Below the pieces are notes generated by a model. The model was not told the DNA's origin. It saw only the letters and a list, made by a program, of their open reading frames with translations, and searched no databases. 64,000 bases of DNA from Evansella clarkii (GTDB lineage: Bacteria; Bacillota; Bacilli; Bacillales; Salisediminibacteriaceae), in NCBI RefSeq assembly GCF_002019695.1, contig NZ_KV917376.1:5028774-5092773 (forward strand), written 5' to 3'. The position numbers and the translations under genes are program-made. Positions 27,589 through 37,696 of the stretch are shown piece after piece. Position 1 is the stretch's first letter. Each line of letters starts with the position of its first letter.

Positions 27589-27995
27589 ATTTCATACCCC
27601 CTGTCCGGATGTTTACCTGTCTGGTAACTTCCGTCTTCCTTTCCTGCCATAGCGTTCCTCATGTATTATTTCCCTTAATTTTAATGTCAGAAACAAACTT
27701 GCAAAAGCCGCCACCGATCTAAAAACTAAAGCCTGACGTAAAAATATACTCAACATATATAACCATAAAGGAGAACTGTTAGTCAATCACTCTTAACAGA
27801 GTGTACATAAAAGGCCCAGAGGAACACTAAATTAGCCGTAAGTTAAAAACTCGCCGGACAGTGAGGCTTATTAACCAGGAACTTCTGCAAAGGTTCCTTG
27901 AAATCTCATATACTTGCAGATCTTTCTGGAGATCTGCAGGGGCTTGCTTAATGAGAATCTCGTTGTTTTTCTTTAGAACCATGTTCACTGATATA
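27589..27995. other. Non-coding region with stem-loops
   Basis: GGAAC/GTTCC around 27877-27896, GCAGATCT/AGATCTGC around 27917-27938, and an outer ATCTCAT/ATGAGAAT pair give three possible stems within 90 bases. No reading frame with a start signal is present. Either strand could make a structured RNA; I recognise no known family. Confidence 0.35.
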
Positions 27996-28000
27996 ACACA

Positions 28001-28038
28001 AAAAACATGCGATTCCTGAGTTGAAATCGCATGTTTTT
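28001..28038 (-). terminator. Terminator of the DUF1028 gene
   Basis: AAAAACATGCGATT pairs with AATCGCATGTTTTT; A and T tracts on both sides make it usable in both directions. It lies about 70 bases past the stop. Confidence 0.85.
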
Positions 28039-28108
28039 GCTTACGAGTGGTTTTGTTTGTCCTCTGAGTAATCCGTTACTCTGAAAATACTGCGTCATTT
28101 TACAGTAC

Positions 28109-28990
28109 TTAGCTGCCCCTCTGTTTACTTTTCATAAACTGGAGCACATACGGATCCATCTTGTCATCCTCACGCCACCGCTCTTCAAAATTTTCCTGCA
28201 TATAGTATGTCTTCACGCTTTCTTTCACTGTATTATTATAGCTGTCATGTTTTTTCTCAAGGAGCCCTTCATTTATAAGACAATCCTGTACATCCCGGAG
28301 AACTTCTCCTTCCATCTCAAGTAATTCACTTTCCTGAGCCCTGCTGAAATACAGCTGATGGAGGTGGTATAGTCTTTTCAGTTCTTTAATCGGCTCCAGG
28401 TGGTCATCTACCCGGAGATCGTACTTCCTGTCATTATACCCCCCGTATCCACCTTCTTCCTGCACGATAAACAGAGCAGCTGACTGTTTCCCTCTTGAAT
28501 CTCCTCCTGCCTGCTGTCCCTGGTCAAGTGCCTCGAGGAGACGTTCAGCTAATGATCCTTCTGTATTCTCAAATGCTGAAACCATAGACTGAACGGTTTC
28601 TTCGCTAACAAGAATATTCCCCTGCGCGGAACAATATGTACCTTGAGTGTGACCTGCCCAGTCATAGCAAGCATCCCCAGTAAAGGCAGCAGTCATTCCA
28701 TCGGCATCCATTACAGCAAACTGGCGGAGGTCCTTATCCTCATCATTTTCAACGAGAAGTTCAATAACTTCCTCAGGTGGCTTGCCTTCCTTAAGGTAAG
28801 TCAGACCTCTTGGCCCGAAGCTTGTATTCGCGAATGACTGGGTTGCCACTGCTCCAACTCCTGCTTCAGCCCAGGGCACAACCGCCCCAACACTTAAAAA
28901 TTTTGACTGGACTGCTATTCCTGTTTCTTTTGTTACAGGGTCGTATCCTATAATTGAAAACGTGGCAACTAATGGCAGGTTTTCCTTCAA
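28109..28990 (-). CDS. DUF1028 putative Ntn-type hydrolase
   Basis: 293 residues. The DUF1028 core (about 6-215) begins ATFSIIGYDPVTKETGIAVQSKF and includes VGAVATQSFAN, GDACYDWAGH and GDSRGKQSAAL, motifs of this family, which resembles Ntn hydrolases and is often linked to peptidoglycan or amino-acid-derivative breakdown. A helical extension of roughly 80 residues follows. GAGGAGTGA indicates the TTG at 28990 as start; a GTG at 28999 falls within that site. It is monocistronic; the substrate is unknown. Confidence 0.82.
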   Translation of the reverse strand: MKENLPLVATFSIIGYDPVTKETGIAVQSKFLSVGAVVPWAEAGVGAVATQSFANTSFGPRGLTYLKEGKPPEEVIELLVENDEDKDLRQFAVMDADGMTAAFTGDACYDWAGHTQGTYCSAQGNILVSEETVQSMVSAFENTEGSLAERLLEALDQGQQAGGDSRGKQSAALFIVQEEGGYGGYNDRKYDLRVDDHLEPIKELKRLYHLHQLYFSRAQESELLEMEGEVLRDVQDCLINEGLLEKKHDSYNNTVKESVKTYYMQENFEERWREDDKMDPYVLQFMKSKQRGS

Positions 28991-29252
28991 ACGAATCACT
29001 CCTCTGTATTAATATTAAATCCCTGGCAGAGCTCATCAGCACACTTTATTTAAAGTAATATTGATAATTCTGAGCAATAGGGATACTCATATAATATAAT
29101 AATAGTTCCTAAAAATATTAGTGGTCAATCAGGAACTCAGAATATATGAAATAACCAGAATGTTTCGTTCTGAACGATGTAATTGCAAGGGCATGTGCTA
29201 CAGCTTATAATTAATAACAGGAACGTTTATTCAGGACAGGAGGAATTAATAA

Positions 29253-29495
29253 ATGTTCAAATTGAAGAACCTTAGCAGAGAACAGAAAATTGAGTATGTA
29301 ATTGTGTTTTCCATATTTGTTGTTTCTATTATTGTTGGTATCCTCGTAGGAAGAAATGAAGAATGGTTCAGACCCGCATTCTTTTCAGCAGGATATATGT
29401 CCGGATCCTTAATTACATGTTTATTATTATTCTCCGTTTACAGGTCTGTAAGCTACATTCTCGGACTTTTCAACAGAAAAACCGCGGAAAAATAG
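29253..29495 (+). CDS. Small two-helix membrane protein
   Basis: 80 residues from an ATG after AGGAGGA. Two hydrophobic helices (about 15-33 and 43-65) are joined by a short charged loop (GRNEEWFRPAFF), with basic residues at both ends, so both termini are likely cytoplasmic. I do not recognise the family. It is monocistronic, with a strong shared terminator downstream. Confidence 0.6.
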   Translation: MFKLKNLSREQKIEYVIVFSIFVVSIIVGILVGRNEEWFRPAFFSAGYMSGSLITCLLLFSVYRSVSYILGLFNRKTAEK

Positions 29496-29551
29496 GATAC
29501 AAAAACAGTTAAGAAAGTGCAATGCTCCGTTCAGTATCTTTTCTTTTGCAC

Positions 29552-29592
29552 AAAAAAGGTTCCAATCAATTTATGATTGGAACCTTTTTTTA
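29552..29592. terminator. Shared terminator for converging genes
   Basis: AAAAAAGGTTCCAATCA and TGATTGGAACCTTTTTTT form a long perfect stem with A/T tracts. It serves the 80-residue membrane protein (+) and typA (-). Confidence 0.9.
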
Positions 29593-29630
29593 ATGAGATT
29601 TTTTATCTCACGCCTCTTTTTTACTGCTTG

Positions 29631-31466
29631 TTACTGGTTTGCGTATTTTTTCTTCTTAAGAAGTCTTTCCCGTTCATTTTTATCAAGAATCTTCTTACGG
29701 AGACGGATAGACTCAGGAGTCACTTCGCAATACTCATCTTCATTCAGATATTCCAGAGCTTCTTCCAAAGTCATTATCCTCGGTTTTTTCATCGTTACTG
29801 TCTGTTCTTTCGTAGCAGAACGCATATTAGTCATCTGCTTAAGCTTAGTAATATTGACAGTAATATCATTTTCCCGGGTATGCTCCCCTACGATCATTCC
29901 GGAGTATATTTCTGTTCCTGGTTCTACAAAAATTGTTCCACGGTCTTCAACCTGCATGATACCGTATTGTGTTGCTTTTCCATTTTCCATAGATACCATT
30001 ACACCTTGTCTTCTGCCGCCAACCTGGCCTTCTGCCATTGGCTGATAGCTGTCAAAGGAATGGTTAATGATGCCGTACCCTCTCGTTTGAGTCAGGAATT
30101 CAGTTGAATAACCAATCAGCCCGCGTGCAGGCACCATAAATTCAAGGCGAACCTGGCCTGTCCCATGGTTAGTCATATTGAGCATTTCACCTTTTCTCGC
30201 ACCAAGAGATTCCATGACAGCACCAGTATATTCCTCCGGCACATCAATCTGAACACGTTCCACAGGTTCACATCTCACGCCGTCAATTTCACGAACGATA
30301 ACTTCCGGTTTGGAAACCTGCAGCTCGTATCCTTCTCGTCTCATATTTTCAATAAGGATAGAAAGATGGAGCTCTCCTCTTCCTGATACAGTCCAAACAT
30401 CAGGAGATGAAGTGTTTTCTACTTTTAAACTAACATCCGTTTCCAGTTCTGTGCGAAGACGTTCCTCGATTTTTCTGCTCGTAATATATTTCCCTTCTCT
30501 TCCGGCAAACGGGCTGTTGTTAACAAGGAAAGTCATTTGCAGAGTAGGCTCGTCAATTCTTAAAATCGGAAGAGGATCCTGATTGTCTGTTGGGCAGACT
30601 GTTTCCCCTACGTTAATTTCTTCCATACCGGAAACAGCAATAATGTCCCCTGCTTTTGCCTCATCGATTTCAATTCTTTTCAGGCCAAGGAATCCAAACA
30701 GCTTCGTAACTCTGAACTGCTTTACGGAACCGTCGAGCTTCATCAACGCTACTTGCTGGCCTACTTTGATAGTGCCGCGGAATACCCGGCCGACACCAAT
30801 TCTTCCAAGGTAGTCATTATAGTCCAGAAGGGTGATCTGGAACTGAAGCGGCTCTTCACTGTTATCTGCAGGTGCCGGAATGTTCTCAATGATAGATTCG
30901 AAAAGTGCCGACATATCTTCGTCCTGCTTTTCAGGATCTACACTGGCAGTTCCGTTGATTGCAGATGCATATACTACAGGGAAATCCAGCTGATCTTCTT
31001 CTGCGCCAAGGTCGATGAATAAGTCGATGACTTCGTCGACTACTTCTTCCGGTCTTGCAAAATCCCGGTCAATTTTATTTACAACTACAATCGGCGTAAG
31101 CTTTTGCTCAAGTGCTTTTTTCAGTACGAATCTTGTCTGAGGCATTGTGCCTTCATAAGCGTCGACAACGAGAAGTACACCATCAACCATTTTCATGATA
31201 CGCTCAACTTCTCCGCCAAAATCGGCGTGTCCAGGAGTATCCATGATGTTAATGCGCTTTTCTCCATAATTAATCGCAGTATTCTTCGCAAGGATTGTAA
31301 TTCCACGCTCTTTTTCAAGGTCGTTGGAATCCATCGCCCGTTCTGCTACCTGCTCATTTGTGCGAAATGTTCCTGACTGATGCAGCAATTTATCTACTAA
31401 AGTAGTCTTACCATGGTCTACGTGTGCAATGATCGCAATATTTCTTATATCTTCACGAATTTTCAT
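29631..31466 (-). CDS. typA: Translational GTPase TypA/BipA
   Basis: 611 residues, the usual length. The GTPase domain has AHVDHGKTT (14-22), the RGITI switch (54-58), DTPGHADF (76-83) and NKID. EF-G-like domains follow, then the TypA-specific C-terminal domain ([16 protein letters not shown]). TypA binds ribosomes and helps 50S assembly and growth under stress and cold. It begins at an ATG with AAGGAGAG upstream and is monocistronic. Confidence 0.96.
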   Translation of the reverse strand: MKIREDIRNIAIIAHVDHGKTTLVDKLLHQSGTFRTNEQVAERAMDSNDLEKERGITILAKNTAINYGEKRINIMDTPGHADFGGEVERIMKMVDGVLLVVDAYEGTMPQTRFVLKKALEQKLTPIVVVNKIDRDFARPEEVVDEVIDLFIDLGAEEDQLDFPVVYASAINGTASVDPEKQDEDMSALFESIIENIPAPADNSEEPLQFQITLLDYNDYLGRIGVGRVFRGTIKVGQQVALMKLDGSVKQFRVTKLFGFLGLKRIEIDEAKAGDIIAVSGMEEINVGETVCPTDNQDPLPILRIDEPTLQMTFLVNNSPFAGREGKYITSRKIEERLRTELETDVSLKVENTSSPDVWTVSGRGELHLSILIENMRREGYELQVSKPEVIVREIDGVRCEPVERVQIDVPEEYTGAVMESLGARKGEMLNMTNHGTGQVRLEFMVPARGLIGYSTEFLTQTRGYGIINHSFDSYQPMAEGQVGGRRQGVMVSMENGKATQYGIMQVEDRGTIFVEPGTEIYSGMIVGEHTRENDITVNITKLKQMTNMRSATKEQTVTMKKPRIMTLEEALEYLNEDEYCEVTPESIRLRKKILDKNERERLLKKKKYANQ

Positions 31467-31576
31467 TCTGTAAATCTCTCCTTAAGAGTCGGATGAACAA
31501 CTGTATTATTATACCACAATTTCAGGAATAATAAAGGATTATATTTGAAATAGTTGTGAAAAGAGAGATTATTCTG

Positions 31577-32350
31577 CTAAAAAGAGGGGGTTTGCCCGAT
31601 GATGCGTGCAAGCATAGTAAGTGTTTTCGGGCCGGCAATTCCGTCGATATTAAGCCCATGTTTTCTCTGAAAGCTTCTCACTGCCGATTCTGTTTCCTGT
31701 CCGTAAATACCGTCAGCCCCGTATTCAGGAAGCCTCTCTCCTGCAAGGACGAGTAAGTTTTGGAGATCCCTTATTTTTGCCCCCTTCATCCCTCTTCGAA
31801 AAATACCATTCATTTCTTTCAGGAGAATGGAAGCTTGTTCATTTTTTCTGTTTGCAGTTAATTTGCTGTTCCGCTGATAAAGGCCCGTTCTCACAGCAGC
31901 CATATTCATGCCGGGGCAGCTTGTGTGCTGCCCTGGATGTTCGTTGTGGCCAAGTACATTTCTTACTGGTATTTTAAATTGGCCGGTTAACAGAATGAGG
32001 AGCCTGTCCAAGGATACAATCTGGCTAAGAGTAAAACTTCCCACTCCTGTGAGGCATACCCCTATGTTTCCGCTGTTTTGTCCGCCAGTATGATAACTGA
32101 CTGTCTCCAGGCTGTTTGTCCATTGTAGAGTCCCGTTTCTTGTAATAACAAAGTGATAACCGATTCCCGGCCAGCCATGATGCCGGACATGATAATCCGC
32201 AAAAGAGAAAGCATCTCCGGAAGATGTACCGCTATGATGCAGTGTTATATACTGAATTCTGCTGAGGTCCTGTTTTCCGTACTTTTTGTGAGGGTGTTTT
32301 CTTACTTGTTGTCTTACATCCTTTAGTCCTTGCATCTTTTCGAAACTCAT
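31577..32350 (-). CDS. N-acetylmuramoyl-L-alanine amidase with PG-binding domain, no signal peptide
   Basis: 257 residues. The amidase_2 domain (about 28-160) has zinc ligands at H38 in ITLHHSG and at H142/C145 in HPGQHTSCPG. A PG_binding_1 domain (about 185-250) contains GIYGQETESAVRSFQRKHGL. It cleaves the bond between muramic acid and stem peptide. The ATG at 32350 follows GAGGAGG; the longer frame to 32467 has no start signal. There is no export signal, as with phage endolysins and some mother-cell lysins, so it would need lysis or a holin-like route. No phage genes are nearby. Confidence 0.88.
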   Translation of the reverse strand: MSFEKMQGLKDVRQQVRKHPHKKYGKQDLSRIQYITLHHSGTSSGDAFSFADYHVRHHGWPGIGYHFVITRNGTLQWTNSLETVSYHTGGQNSGNIGVCLTGVGSFTLSQIVSLDRLLILLTGQFKIPVRNVLGHNEHPGQHTSCPGMNMAAVRTGLYQRNSKLTANRKNEQASILLKEMNGIFRRGMKGAKIRDLQNLLVLAGERLPEYGADGIYGQETESAVRSFQRKHGLNIDGIAGPKTLTMLARIIGQTPSF

Positions 32351-32444
32351 CCGTACTTCCTCCTCATGCGCAGCAACAGCTGCTCTTTCTGTATATGTAC
32401 AAAAAAACAGGAGGAAAGTATGGCTGTGGTTCAAATTAAAAAAA

Positions 32445-32465
32445 GTACGGGGCCAGACCCCGCAC
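32445..32465 (-). terminator. Terminator of the ZIP-like gene; copy 2 of the GTGCGGGG palindrome
   Basis: Read leftward, GTGCGGGG pairs with CCCCGTAC (one variant base) and is followed by seven Ts. It begins 32 bases past the upstream gene's stop. Confidence 0.88.
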
Positions 32466-32496
32466 AATTTATCTAAACCATTGTTTTTTAAAAAAA

Positions 32497-33237
32497 TTAT
32501 AGTAACAGGAGCTGCAGTAATACGATATAACCCGCCGCTCCGGAGACAAAGGCGCCAAGACTGCTTTCCCTTTCGTCAGGCAGCTCTTCTTTTAATACGT
32601 TGAGAATGATGGCCCCTGACAAGAACGCAAATACTAAAGCAAAAATTTCCTCCGGGATAATTGCAAAGCTTCCTGCAGCGGCTCCAATAATAATAGCTAC
32701 AGCGAGAACCCAGCGTCCGTATTTGTCATAAGTCTCTTCATGATGAAATCTCAGGCCAAAGTCAGTCACGAGAAAATGCAGAGCCATCACAATGACAAAT
32801 AACAACATACCTATCCATCCATCTTCAGACTGGTAAACAAGTAAGTAGCCAATCAAGGCGTTATAGAAGAAAAACAATGCAACATGGTTCCAGAAAGCCT
32901 CTATGTGCGGAGAACTTTCGCCGGAAGCCTTTTTATTTGCTTTATGGGATTTTTTCACATATTTTTCTATGCTATAAAAAATGATTAATCCTAGTAATGC
33001 TGTAACGTATACATGATGGGCTAGGTAGTTGAAGATCCCTGCAGTTAACTCTTGTGCCACAGTTTCCTGATGTTCTTCCAGCTCAGGAAGAATGTGCAGG
33101 AAAACATACGCTACTGAAATACCGCCTGCAATAGATAAAAATCGGCTTCTTGGAATATGTTCAATGAAATGAAGCCTTCCTACGGTGAGATGAACTACTG
33201 CCAGAAGCACTGAAGCACCAATTACAAGCCAGTTCAC
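32497..33237 (-). CDS. ZIP-like integral membrane protein
   Basis: 246 residues with seven to eight helices. An early helix has HILPELEEHQE after a glycine-rich segment, as in ZIP metal carriers. The penultimate helices carry LSGAIILNVLKEELPDERESS, which resembles the ZIP GxxLYxxxxELxP signature. A His-containing MALHFLVTDFGLRFHHEE segment may bind metal. Overall identity to classical ZIP proteins is not certain, so metal transport is inference. The gene starts with AGGAGGTGATTCC upstream and ends in a repeated-type terminator. Confidence 0.55.
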   Translation of the reverse strand: MNWLVIGASVLLAVVHLTVGRLHFIEHIPRSRFLSIAGGISVAYVFLHILPELEEHQETVAQELTAGIFNYLAHHVYVTALLGLIIFYSIEKYVKKSHKANKKASGESSPHIEAFWNHVALFFFYNALIGYLLVYQSEDGWIGMLLFVIVMALHFLVTDFGLRFHHEETYDKYGRWVLAVAIIIGAAAGSFAIIPEEIFALVFAFLSGAIILNVLKEELPDERESSLGAFVSGAAGYIVLLQLLLL

Positions 33238-33382
33238 CAGGAATCACCTCCTTCACTGAGAGGTTACCCAAGTTGCCGGATTTTGTAACATTTCCTCATA
33301 TTGCGCCGCTCACCACCAACCTTAAAAGCTTATTGAACATGCCCCTCCCTTCGAGAGTTTCTTTCCACCACACAAGAAAATT

Positions 33383-33403
33383 GTGCGGGGCCAGACCCCG
33401 CAC
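33383..33403 (-). terminator. Terminator of yhbH; copy 3 of the GTGCGGGG palindrome
   Basis: GTGCGGGG and CCCCGCAC with a five-base loop, extended by AATT pairs on both sides, and a leftward T-rich tail. It starts 16 bases past the yhbH stop. Confidence 0.88.
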
Positions 33404-33418
33404 AATTTCGTGAACATG

Positions 33419-34585
33419 TTAATGAATGAGAGTTTCTTCTTCTTTTCGAAAGAACCATTTTAAGGAACGGTATACATCAGCTTTTTCCCGAAGGATATAG
33501 TGTCTGAAGCGCTCATCTTTAATGTTTTTATACGCACTCATTAAGGTGGAAGGACGGTTATACTGATTTACTTCCCCGTAACCGAACATGCTGGATAAAT
33601 CCATAAGCTCTCTAACCAGCGCAAGACACCGCTGATTATCCGAAGTTAAATTATCCCCATCAGAAAAATGGAATGGATATACATTATATCTCGAAGGCGG
33701 GTATTTACTGTCAATGAGTTCGAGGGCTTTCCTGTATGCGGAAGAGCAGATTGTACCTCCACTCTCTCCCTTCATAAAGAAATCTTCCTCTGAAACAACT
33801 TTAGCTTCTGTATGGTGAGCGATAAATTCAATTTCCACTGTTTCGTACTTTGTCCTCAGGAAACGTGTCATCCAGAAAAAATAGCTTCTCGCCATAAATT
33901 TTTCCCACCGGCCCATAGAGCCGGAAGTATCCATCATCGCGAGCACAACAGCCTTAGATTCAGGCTTTGTTTTTTCCTCCCATGTCTTAAATCTGAGATC
34001 ATCGTTGTAAATCGGCGCCACTCCCGGTTTTCCGCTCAGTGCATTACGCTTAATTGCCTCTAAAATAGTCCGCCTTTTATCAATATTTCCCATCAGGCCT
34101 TTTTTACGGATATCATTAAATTCAATGCTTTCAATTACAATATTATCTTCTTCTTTTTCCTTAAGATTTGGCAGTTCCAGCTCCTGGAACAAGATGTTTT
34201 CCAGTTCTGCCAGTGACACCTCAGCTTCATAATAATCCTCGCCAGGCTGATTGCCTGCTCCTTCACCTTTACCGGCCCCTTTTTCAGGAGTCCCATCCCG
34301 CGCAACTACATCACCTATCTCACTGTCCCCAGAGCCCTGGCCAACATGTTTGTTTTTTTCATAGTTATAACGTATTTTGTATTCATCGAGAGAGCGAATT
34401 GGAATTTTTATAACGTCACGACCATTGGACATAATAATATTTTCTTCACTGACAAGGTCTGGGAGGTTCTTGTTAATAGCTTCCTGAACCTTTTCCTGGT
34501 GACGCTGCTGATCTTGGTATCCTTTTCGGTGGAGGGACCAGTTCTCCTGAGAGACAACGAAATTCTTACCTGCAATGCCTTTCAT
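33419..34585 (-). CDS. yhbH: Sporulation protein YhbH (UPF0229)
   Basis: 388 residues. The N-terminal part is basic; a Gly/Glu-rich linker (about 95-125) precedes a von Willebrand A-like domain with [11 protein letters not shown] (a MIDAS DxSxS motif), HFSDGDN and GYGEVNQY. YhbH works with the PrkA kinase. In B. subtilis it belongs to the mother-cell programme and is needed for efficient sporulation. The ATG follows AAGGAGGGG. In B. subtilis it directly follows prkA; here a signal peptidase gene lies between them. Confidence 0.93.
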   Translation of the reverse strand: MKGIAGKNFVVSQENWSLHRKGYQDQQRHQEKVQEAINKNLPDLVSEENIIMSNGRDVIKIPIRSLDEYKIRYNYEKNKHVGQGSGDSEIGDVVARDGTPEKGAGKGEGAGNQPGEDYYEAEVSLAELENILFQELELPNLKEKEEDNIVIESIEFNDIRKKGLMGNIDKRRTILEAIKRNALSGKPGVAPIYNDDLRFKTWEEKTKPESKAVVLAMMDTSGSMGRWEKFMARSYFFWMTRFLRTKYETVEIEFIAHHTEAKVVSEEDFFMKGESGGTICSSAYRKALELIDSKYPPSRYNVYPFHFSDGDNLTSDNQRCLALVRELMDLSSMFGYGEVNQYNRPSTLMSAYKNIKDERFRHYILREKADVYRSLKWFFRKEEETLIH

Positions 34586-34854
34586 TTTTTCCCCTCCTTA
34601 AAATTTTGTTCACATTTCTACAAAAGAAGCATATACTATTTTCGATGAGACGCTGTACGTCTGGATAATAGTAAATTGTAAATAGAAGCTTACTCTATCC
34701 TATGCGAAAGATTCTTTAAGTTGACTAAAAAATCTGATAATTAAACAGGCATATTCTCTATAATAGACAGGACAAGCTTTCAGGATCTCGCTCATATGAT
34801 AAAAAACTTTCCCCATCGGGCAGGCTGTATTATTAATTCCCTTCCCTTCACAGC
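34586..34854. other. Intergenic region upstream of yhbH
   Basis: About 270 AT-rich bases that must hold the yhbH promoter, since a terminator (34855) separates it from the signal peptidase gene. I could not fix a sigma-E or sigma-A promoter with confidence, and no reading frame has a ribosome binding site. Confidence 0.4.
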
Positions 34855-34888
34855 AAAAAAAGCACCGCTATGCATAACGCGGTACTTT
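34855..34888 (-). terminator. Signal peptidase gene terminator
   Basis: Leftward AAGTACCGC and GCGGTGCTTTTTTT pair around a ten-base loop, 22 bases past the stop. Confidence 0.85.
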
Positions 34889-34910
34889 CTCAACTGGACT
34901 GCCTGTAAAC

Positions 34911-35507
34911 CTATTGAAAAACACGGAAATTATCTGGCGGCCAATACGATAAATTAGCTTTTCCAACAAGGGTTTCCTTATCTATAAAACCAATTTGGCG
35001 GCTGTCCAGGCTGTTCCTTCTATTATCGCCCAGTACAAAGACTTGTCCTTCAGGAACGACCTCTTCCTTTGTCAGTTCCTCAAGTGTAAAATCTTCTGTA
35101 AACGGTACTTTTCCGTATTCCTCTTTATAACCGTCAAGGAAAGGTTCTTCATATGGCTCACCATTTACATACAATACATCATCTTCGTATGCAATATGGT
35201 CTCCTGGCAGCCCGATAATCCGTTTTATATAATCTGTCTCCTCATCTGCATGGAAGATTACGAGGTCGAACCGCTCAGGACCGCCGTTTATGTCGTATCC
35301 GATCTTGTTAACGATTATCCGTTCTCCGTCCTGGATCGTAGGCATCATTGACTGCCCGTAAACTATATAATTTGTAAATAAGTACGATCTTACAAATAGT
35401 ACAATCAAAACGACAACAGCTATTGTTTTTACCCAGCTCCACAGCTCCCGCTTCCAGACTGATTTTTGTGCGTGCTCCTTATTTTCACTGGCTTCTATAA
35501 TTTTCAT
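34911..35507 (-). CDS. Type I signal peptidase
   Basis: 198 residues. One N-terminal membrane anchor (about 25-45) leads to the extracytoplasmic Ser/Lys dyad: S53 in VYGQSMMPTI and K95 in DYIKRIIGLPGDH. The box near the C-terminus (VFVLGDNRRNSLDSRQIGF) is complete. It removes signal peptides from secreted proteins and belongs to the SipS/T/W-like group with one anchor. The ATG at 35507 follows GGAGGAGAC; the longer frame from 35534 is inside the leader. It has its own promoter and terminator although it sits between prkA and yhbH. Confidence 0.93.
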   Translation of the reverse strand: MKIIEASENKEHAQKSVWKRELWSWVKTIAVVVLIVLFVRSYLFTNYIVYGQSMMPTIQDGERIIVNKIGYDINGGPERFDLVIFHADEETDYIKRIIGLPGDHIAYEDDVLYVNGEPYEEPFLDGYKEEYGKVPFTEDFTLEELTKEEVVPEGQVFVLGDNRRNSLDSRQIGFIDKETLVGKANLSYWPPDNFRVFQ

Positions 35508-35596
35508 GTTGTCTCCTCCATTATTAGCTTCCAATTAAGCTTACGAATGAAAAACTATTCATTAATTGTATTGCCACACACACACTATTTTAAACC

Positions 35597-35624
35597 ATTA
35601 TAATTTGATAATAAGGTTTGTAAA
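35597..35624 (-). promoter_or_regulatory. Signal peptidase promoter (sigma-A)
   Basis: Leftward -35 TTTACA (35619-35624), 16-base spacer, -10 TATAAT (35597-35602), about 90 bases before the start codon. Confidence 0.55.
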
Positions 35625-35726
35625 GCTGCTGTAATCTAAAACCATTAATATTACAATATTCTTCTATAAAAAAATAAAAAACAGGTTTAAAATATTATTA
35701 ATTACACTTTCTAATTGAGAAAATAA

Positions 35727-35765
35727 AAAACACCCTGGCTGGCATCTCTCCCAGCAGGGTGTTTT
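35727..35765 (-). terminator. prkA terminator
   Basis: Leftward AAAACACCCTGCTGG and CCAGCCAGGGTGTTTT form a long stem with one bulge, followed by a T-rich tract. It makes prkA a separate unit. Confidence 0.88.
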
Positions 35766-35800
35766 ACAAATAATCCATTAGGACATTCTGAACAGAATAA

Positions 35801-37696
35801 CTACCGGTTCAGCAGACTTCCTACGTACCGAAGCAGATCATTTGCAGAAACAGAATTATACCCATGTTCATTAATTAGTCTTTCTATAACGTTATTAATC
35901 TTCTTCAGCTGATTCTCATCCGGTATTTTTGTAGATGTAGTAATCTTTACCACATCTTTTAAATCAGCAAACAGCTTTTTCTGGATTGCCTCCCTAAGGC
36001 GCTCATGTGAATTATAATCAAATTTCTTTCCTTTTCTGGCGTAAGCTGAGATACGTATCAGAATTTCTTCCCGGAAGGCTTTTTTCGCATTCTCGGAAAT
36101 ACCTATCTGTTCCTCAATGGAACGCATAAGTTTTTCATCCGGATTCATCTCTTCTCCAGTAAGAGGGTCTCTCAGTTTATTTTTATTGCAGTACGCTTCC
36201 ACATTATCAAGATAGTTATCCATAAGTGTTTTTGCCGACTCTTCATAAGAATATACAAATGCCTTCTGCACTTCTTTTTTCGCGATTTCATCATACTCTT
36301 TCCTTGCGGTGGAAATGAAGTTAAGATAACGTTCTTTATCATCCTTGGAAATGGATGCATGCTGGCCAAGCCCGTCCTTAATTGACCTGAGAACATCAAG
36401 AGCATTTATTGCAGAAAGGTCTTTTCTTATGATCGCTGATGAGATTCTGTTAATTACATATCTCGGATCAATACCCTCCATCCCTTCATCTGAAAACTCT
36501 TTTTTCAGTTCTTCTACATCCTGGGCATTAAAGCCTTCCACACTCTGCCCATCGTAAAGCTTTAATTTTTTCAGTGCGTCCACACCATTTTTCTTCGATT
36601 CCTTCAGCCTCGTAAGGACGGTAAAAATAGCAGCAATTTTCAGGGCATGAGGGGCAATATGGACATCGCCAATATCACTTTCCTTAATCATTTTTTCATA
36701 GATACGTTCCTCTTCACTTACTTTTAAATTATAAGGAATTGGCATTACGATAATACGGGAATGGAGGGCTTCATTTTTCTTATTGGCAATAAATGATTTA
36801 TATTCCGCTTCGTTAGTATGAGCCACGATCATTTCGTCAGCTGAAATTAAGGCGAACCTTCCAGCTTTAAAATTCCCTTCCTGAGTCAGGGAAAGGAGGT
36901 GCCATAGAAACTTCTCATCACATTTAAGCATTTCCTGGAATTCCATCAGACCTCTGTTTGCTTTGTTAAGCTCTCCGTCAAACCGGTACGCCCTCGGGTC
37001 TGATTCCGATCCGTACTCAGCTATAGTAGAAAAATCGATGCTTCCGGTAAGATCAGCAATATCCTGTGATTTCGGGTCAGACGGACTGAAAGTACCAACC
37101 CCTACACGTCTGTCTTCTGATAATACAATTCTTTCCACAAGCACATCTTCAATTCTGCCGCCGTATTCCTGTTCAAGCCGCATCATATTAAGAGGCGATA
37201 AATTCCCTTCCACCCTTACACCATATTCCTGATAAAAATCATGCCGTAAATGCTGGGGAATAAGATGAAGGGGATCTTCATGCATCGGGCAGCCTTTAAT
37301 CGCATAGACCGCCCCCTGATCTGTCCGGGAGTACTTCTCCAGCCCACGCTTAAGCATAGTAACAATCGTGGACTTACCACCGCTCACCGGCCCCATTAAC
37401 AGCAAGATCCTCTTCTTGACGTCCAGCCGTCTTGCAGCAGAATGAAAATATTCTTCTACAAGCCTTTCCAGTGCATCTTCCAGACCAAAAATCTGGTCTT
37501 CAAAAAAGCGATACCGTTTCTTCCCGTCCTTTTCTTCTACACCTGCATCTTTAATCATGTTATAAATCCTTGCATGCGCAGTCTGGGCAACTTCCGGCCG
37601 CTCACGCAAAATTTCCAGATAGTCAGCGAATGTCCCTTCCCATTTCAGGCCTTCCTCTTCTTCCCGGTGTCGTTGAATTTTATTTAATATATCCAT
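35801..37696 (-). CDS. prkA: PrkA serine protein kinase / AAA protein
   Basis: 631 residues, as in B. subtilis. An AAA-type core has Walker A GPVSGGKST (102-110). The PrkA-specific segments KCDEKFLWHLLSLTQEGNFKAG and ADEMIVAHTNEAEYKSF follow, and the C-terminal kinase-like region includes DNYLDNVEAYCNKNKLRDPLTGEEMNPDEKLM-type motifs. PrkA acts in the mother cell during sporulation, reported as a kinase and as an ATP-dependent protease. The ATG follows GAGGAGGAGAC. Its usual partner yhbH lies two genes downstream. Confidence 0.95.
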   Translation of the reverse strand: MDILNKIQRHREEEEGLKWEGTFADYLEILRERPEVAQTAHARIYNMIKDAGVEEKDGKKRYRFFEDQIFGLEDALERLVEEYFHSAARRLDVKKRILLLMGPVSGGKSTIVTMLKRGLEKYSRTDQGAVYAIKGCPMHEDPLHLIPQHLRHDFYQEYGVRVEGNLSPLNMMRLEQEYGGRIEDVLVERIVLSEDRRVGVGTFSPSDPKSQDIADLTGSIDFSTIAEYGSESDPRAYRFDGELNKANRGLMEFQEMLKCDEKFLWHLLSLTQEGNFKAGRFALISADEMIVAHTNEAEYKSFIANKKNEALHSRIIVMPIPYNLKVSEEERIYEKMIKESDIGDVHIAPHALKIAAIFTVLTRLKESKKNGVDALKKLKLYDGQSVEGFNAQDVEELKKEFSDEGMEGIDPRYVINRISSAIIRKDLSAINALDVLRSIKDGLGQHASISKDDKERYLNFISTARKEYDEIAKKEVQKAFVYSYEESAKTLMDNYLDNVEAYCNKNKLRDPLTGEEMNPDEKLMRSIEEQIGISENAKKAFREEILIRISAYARKGKKFDYNSHERLREAIQKKLFADLKDVVKITTSTKIPDENQLKKINNVIERLINEHGYNSVSANDLLRYVGSLLNR

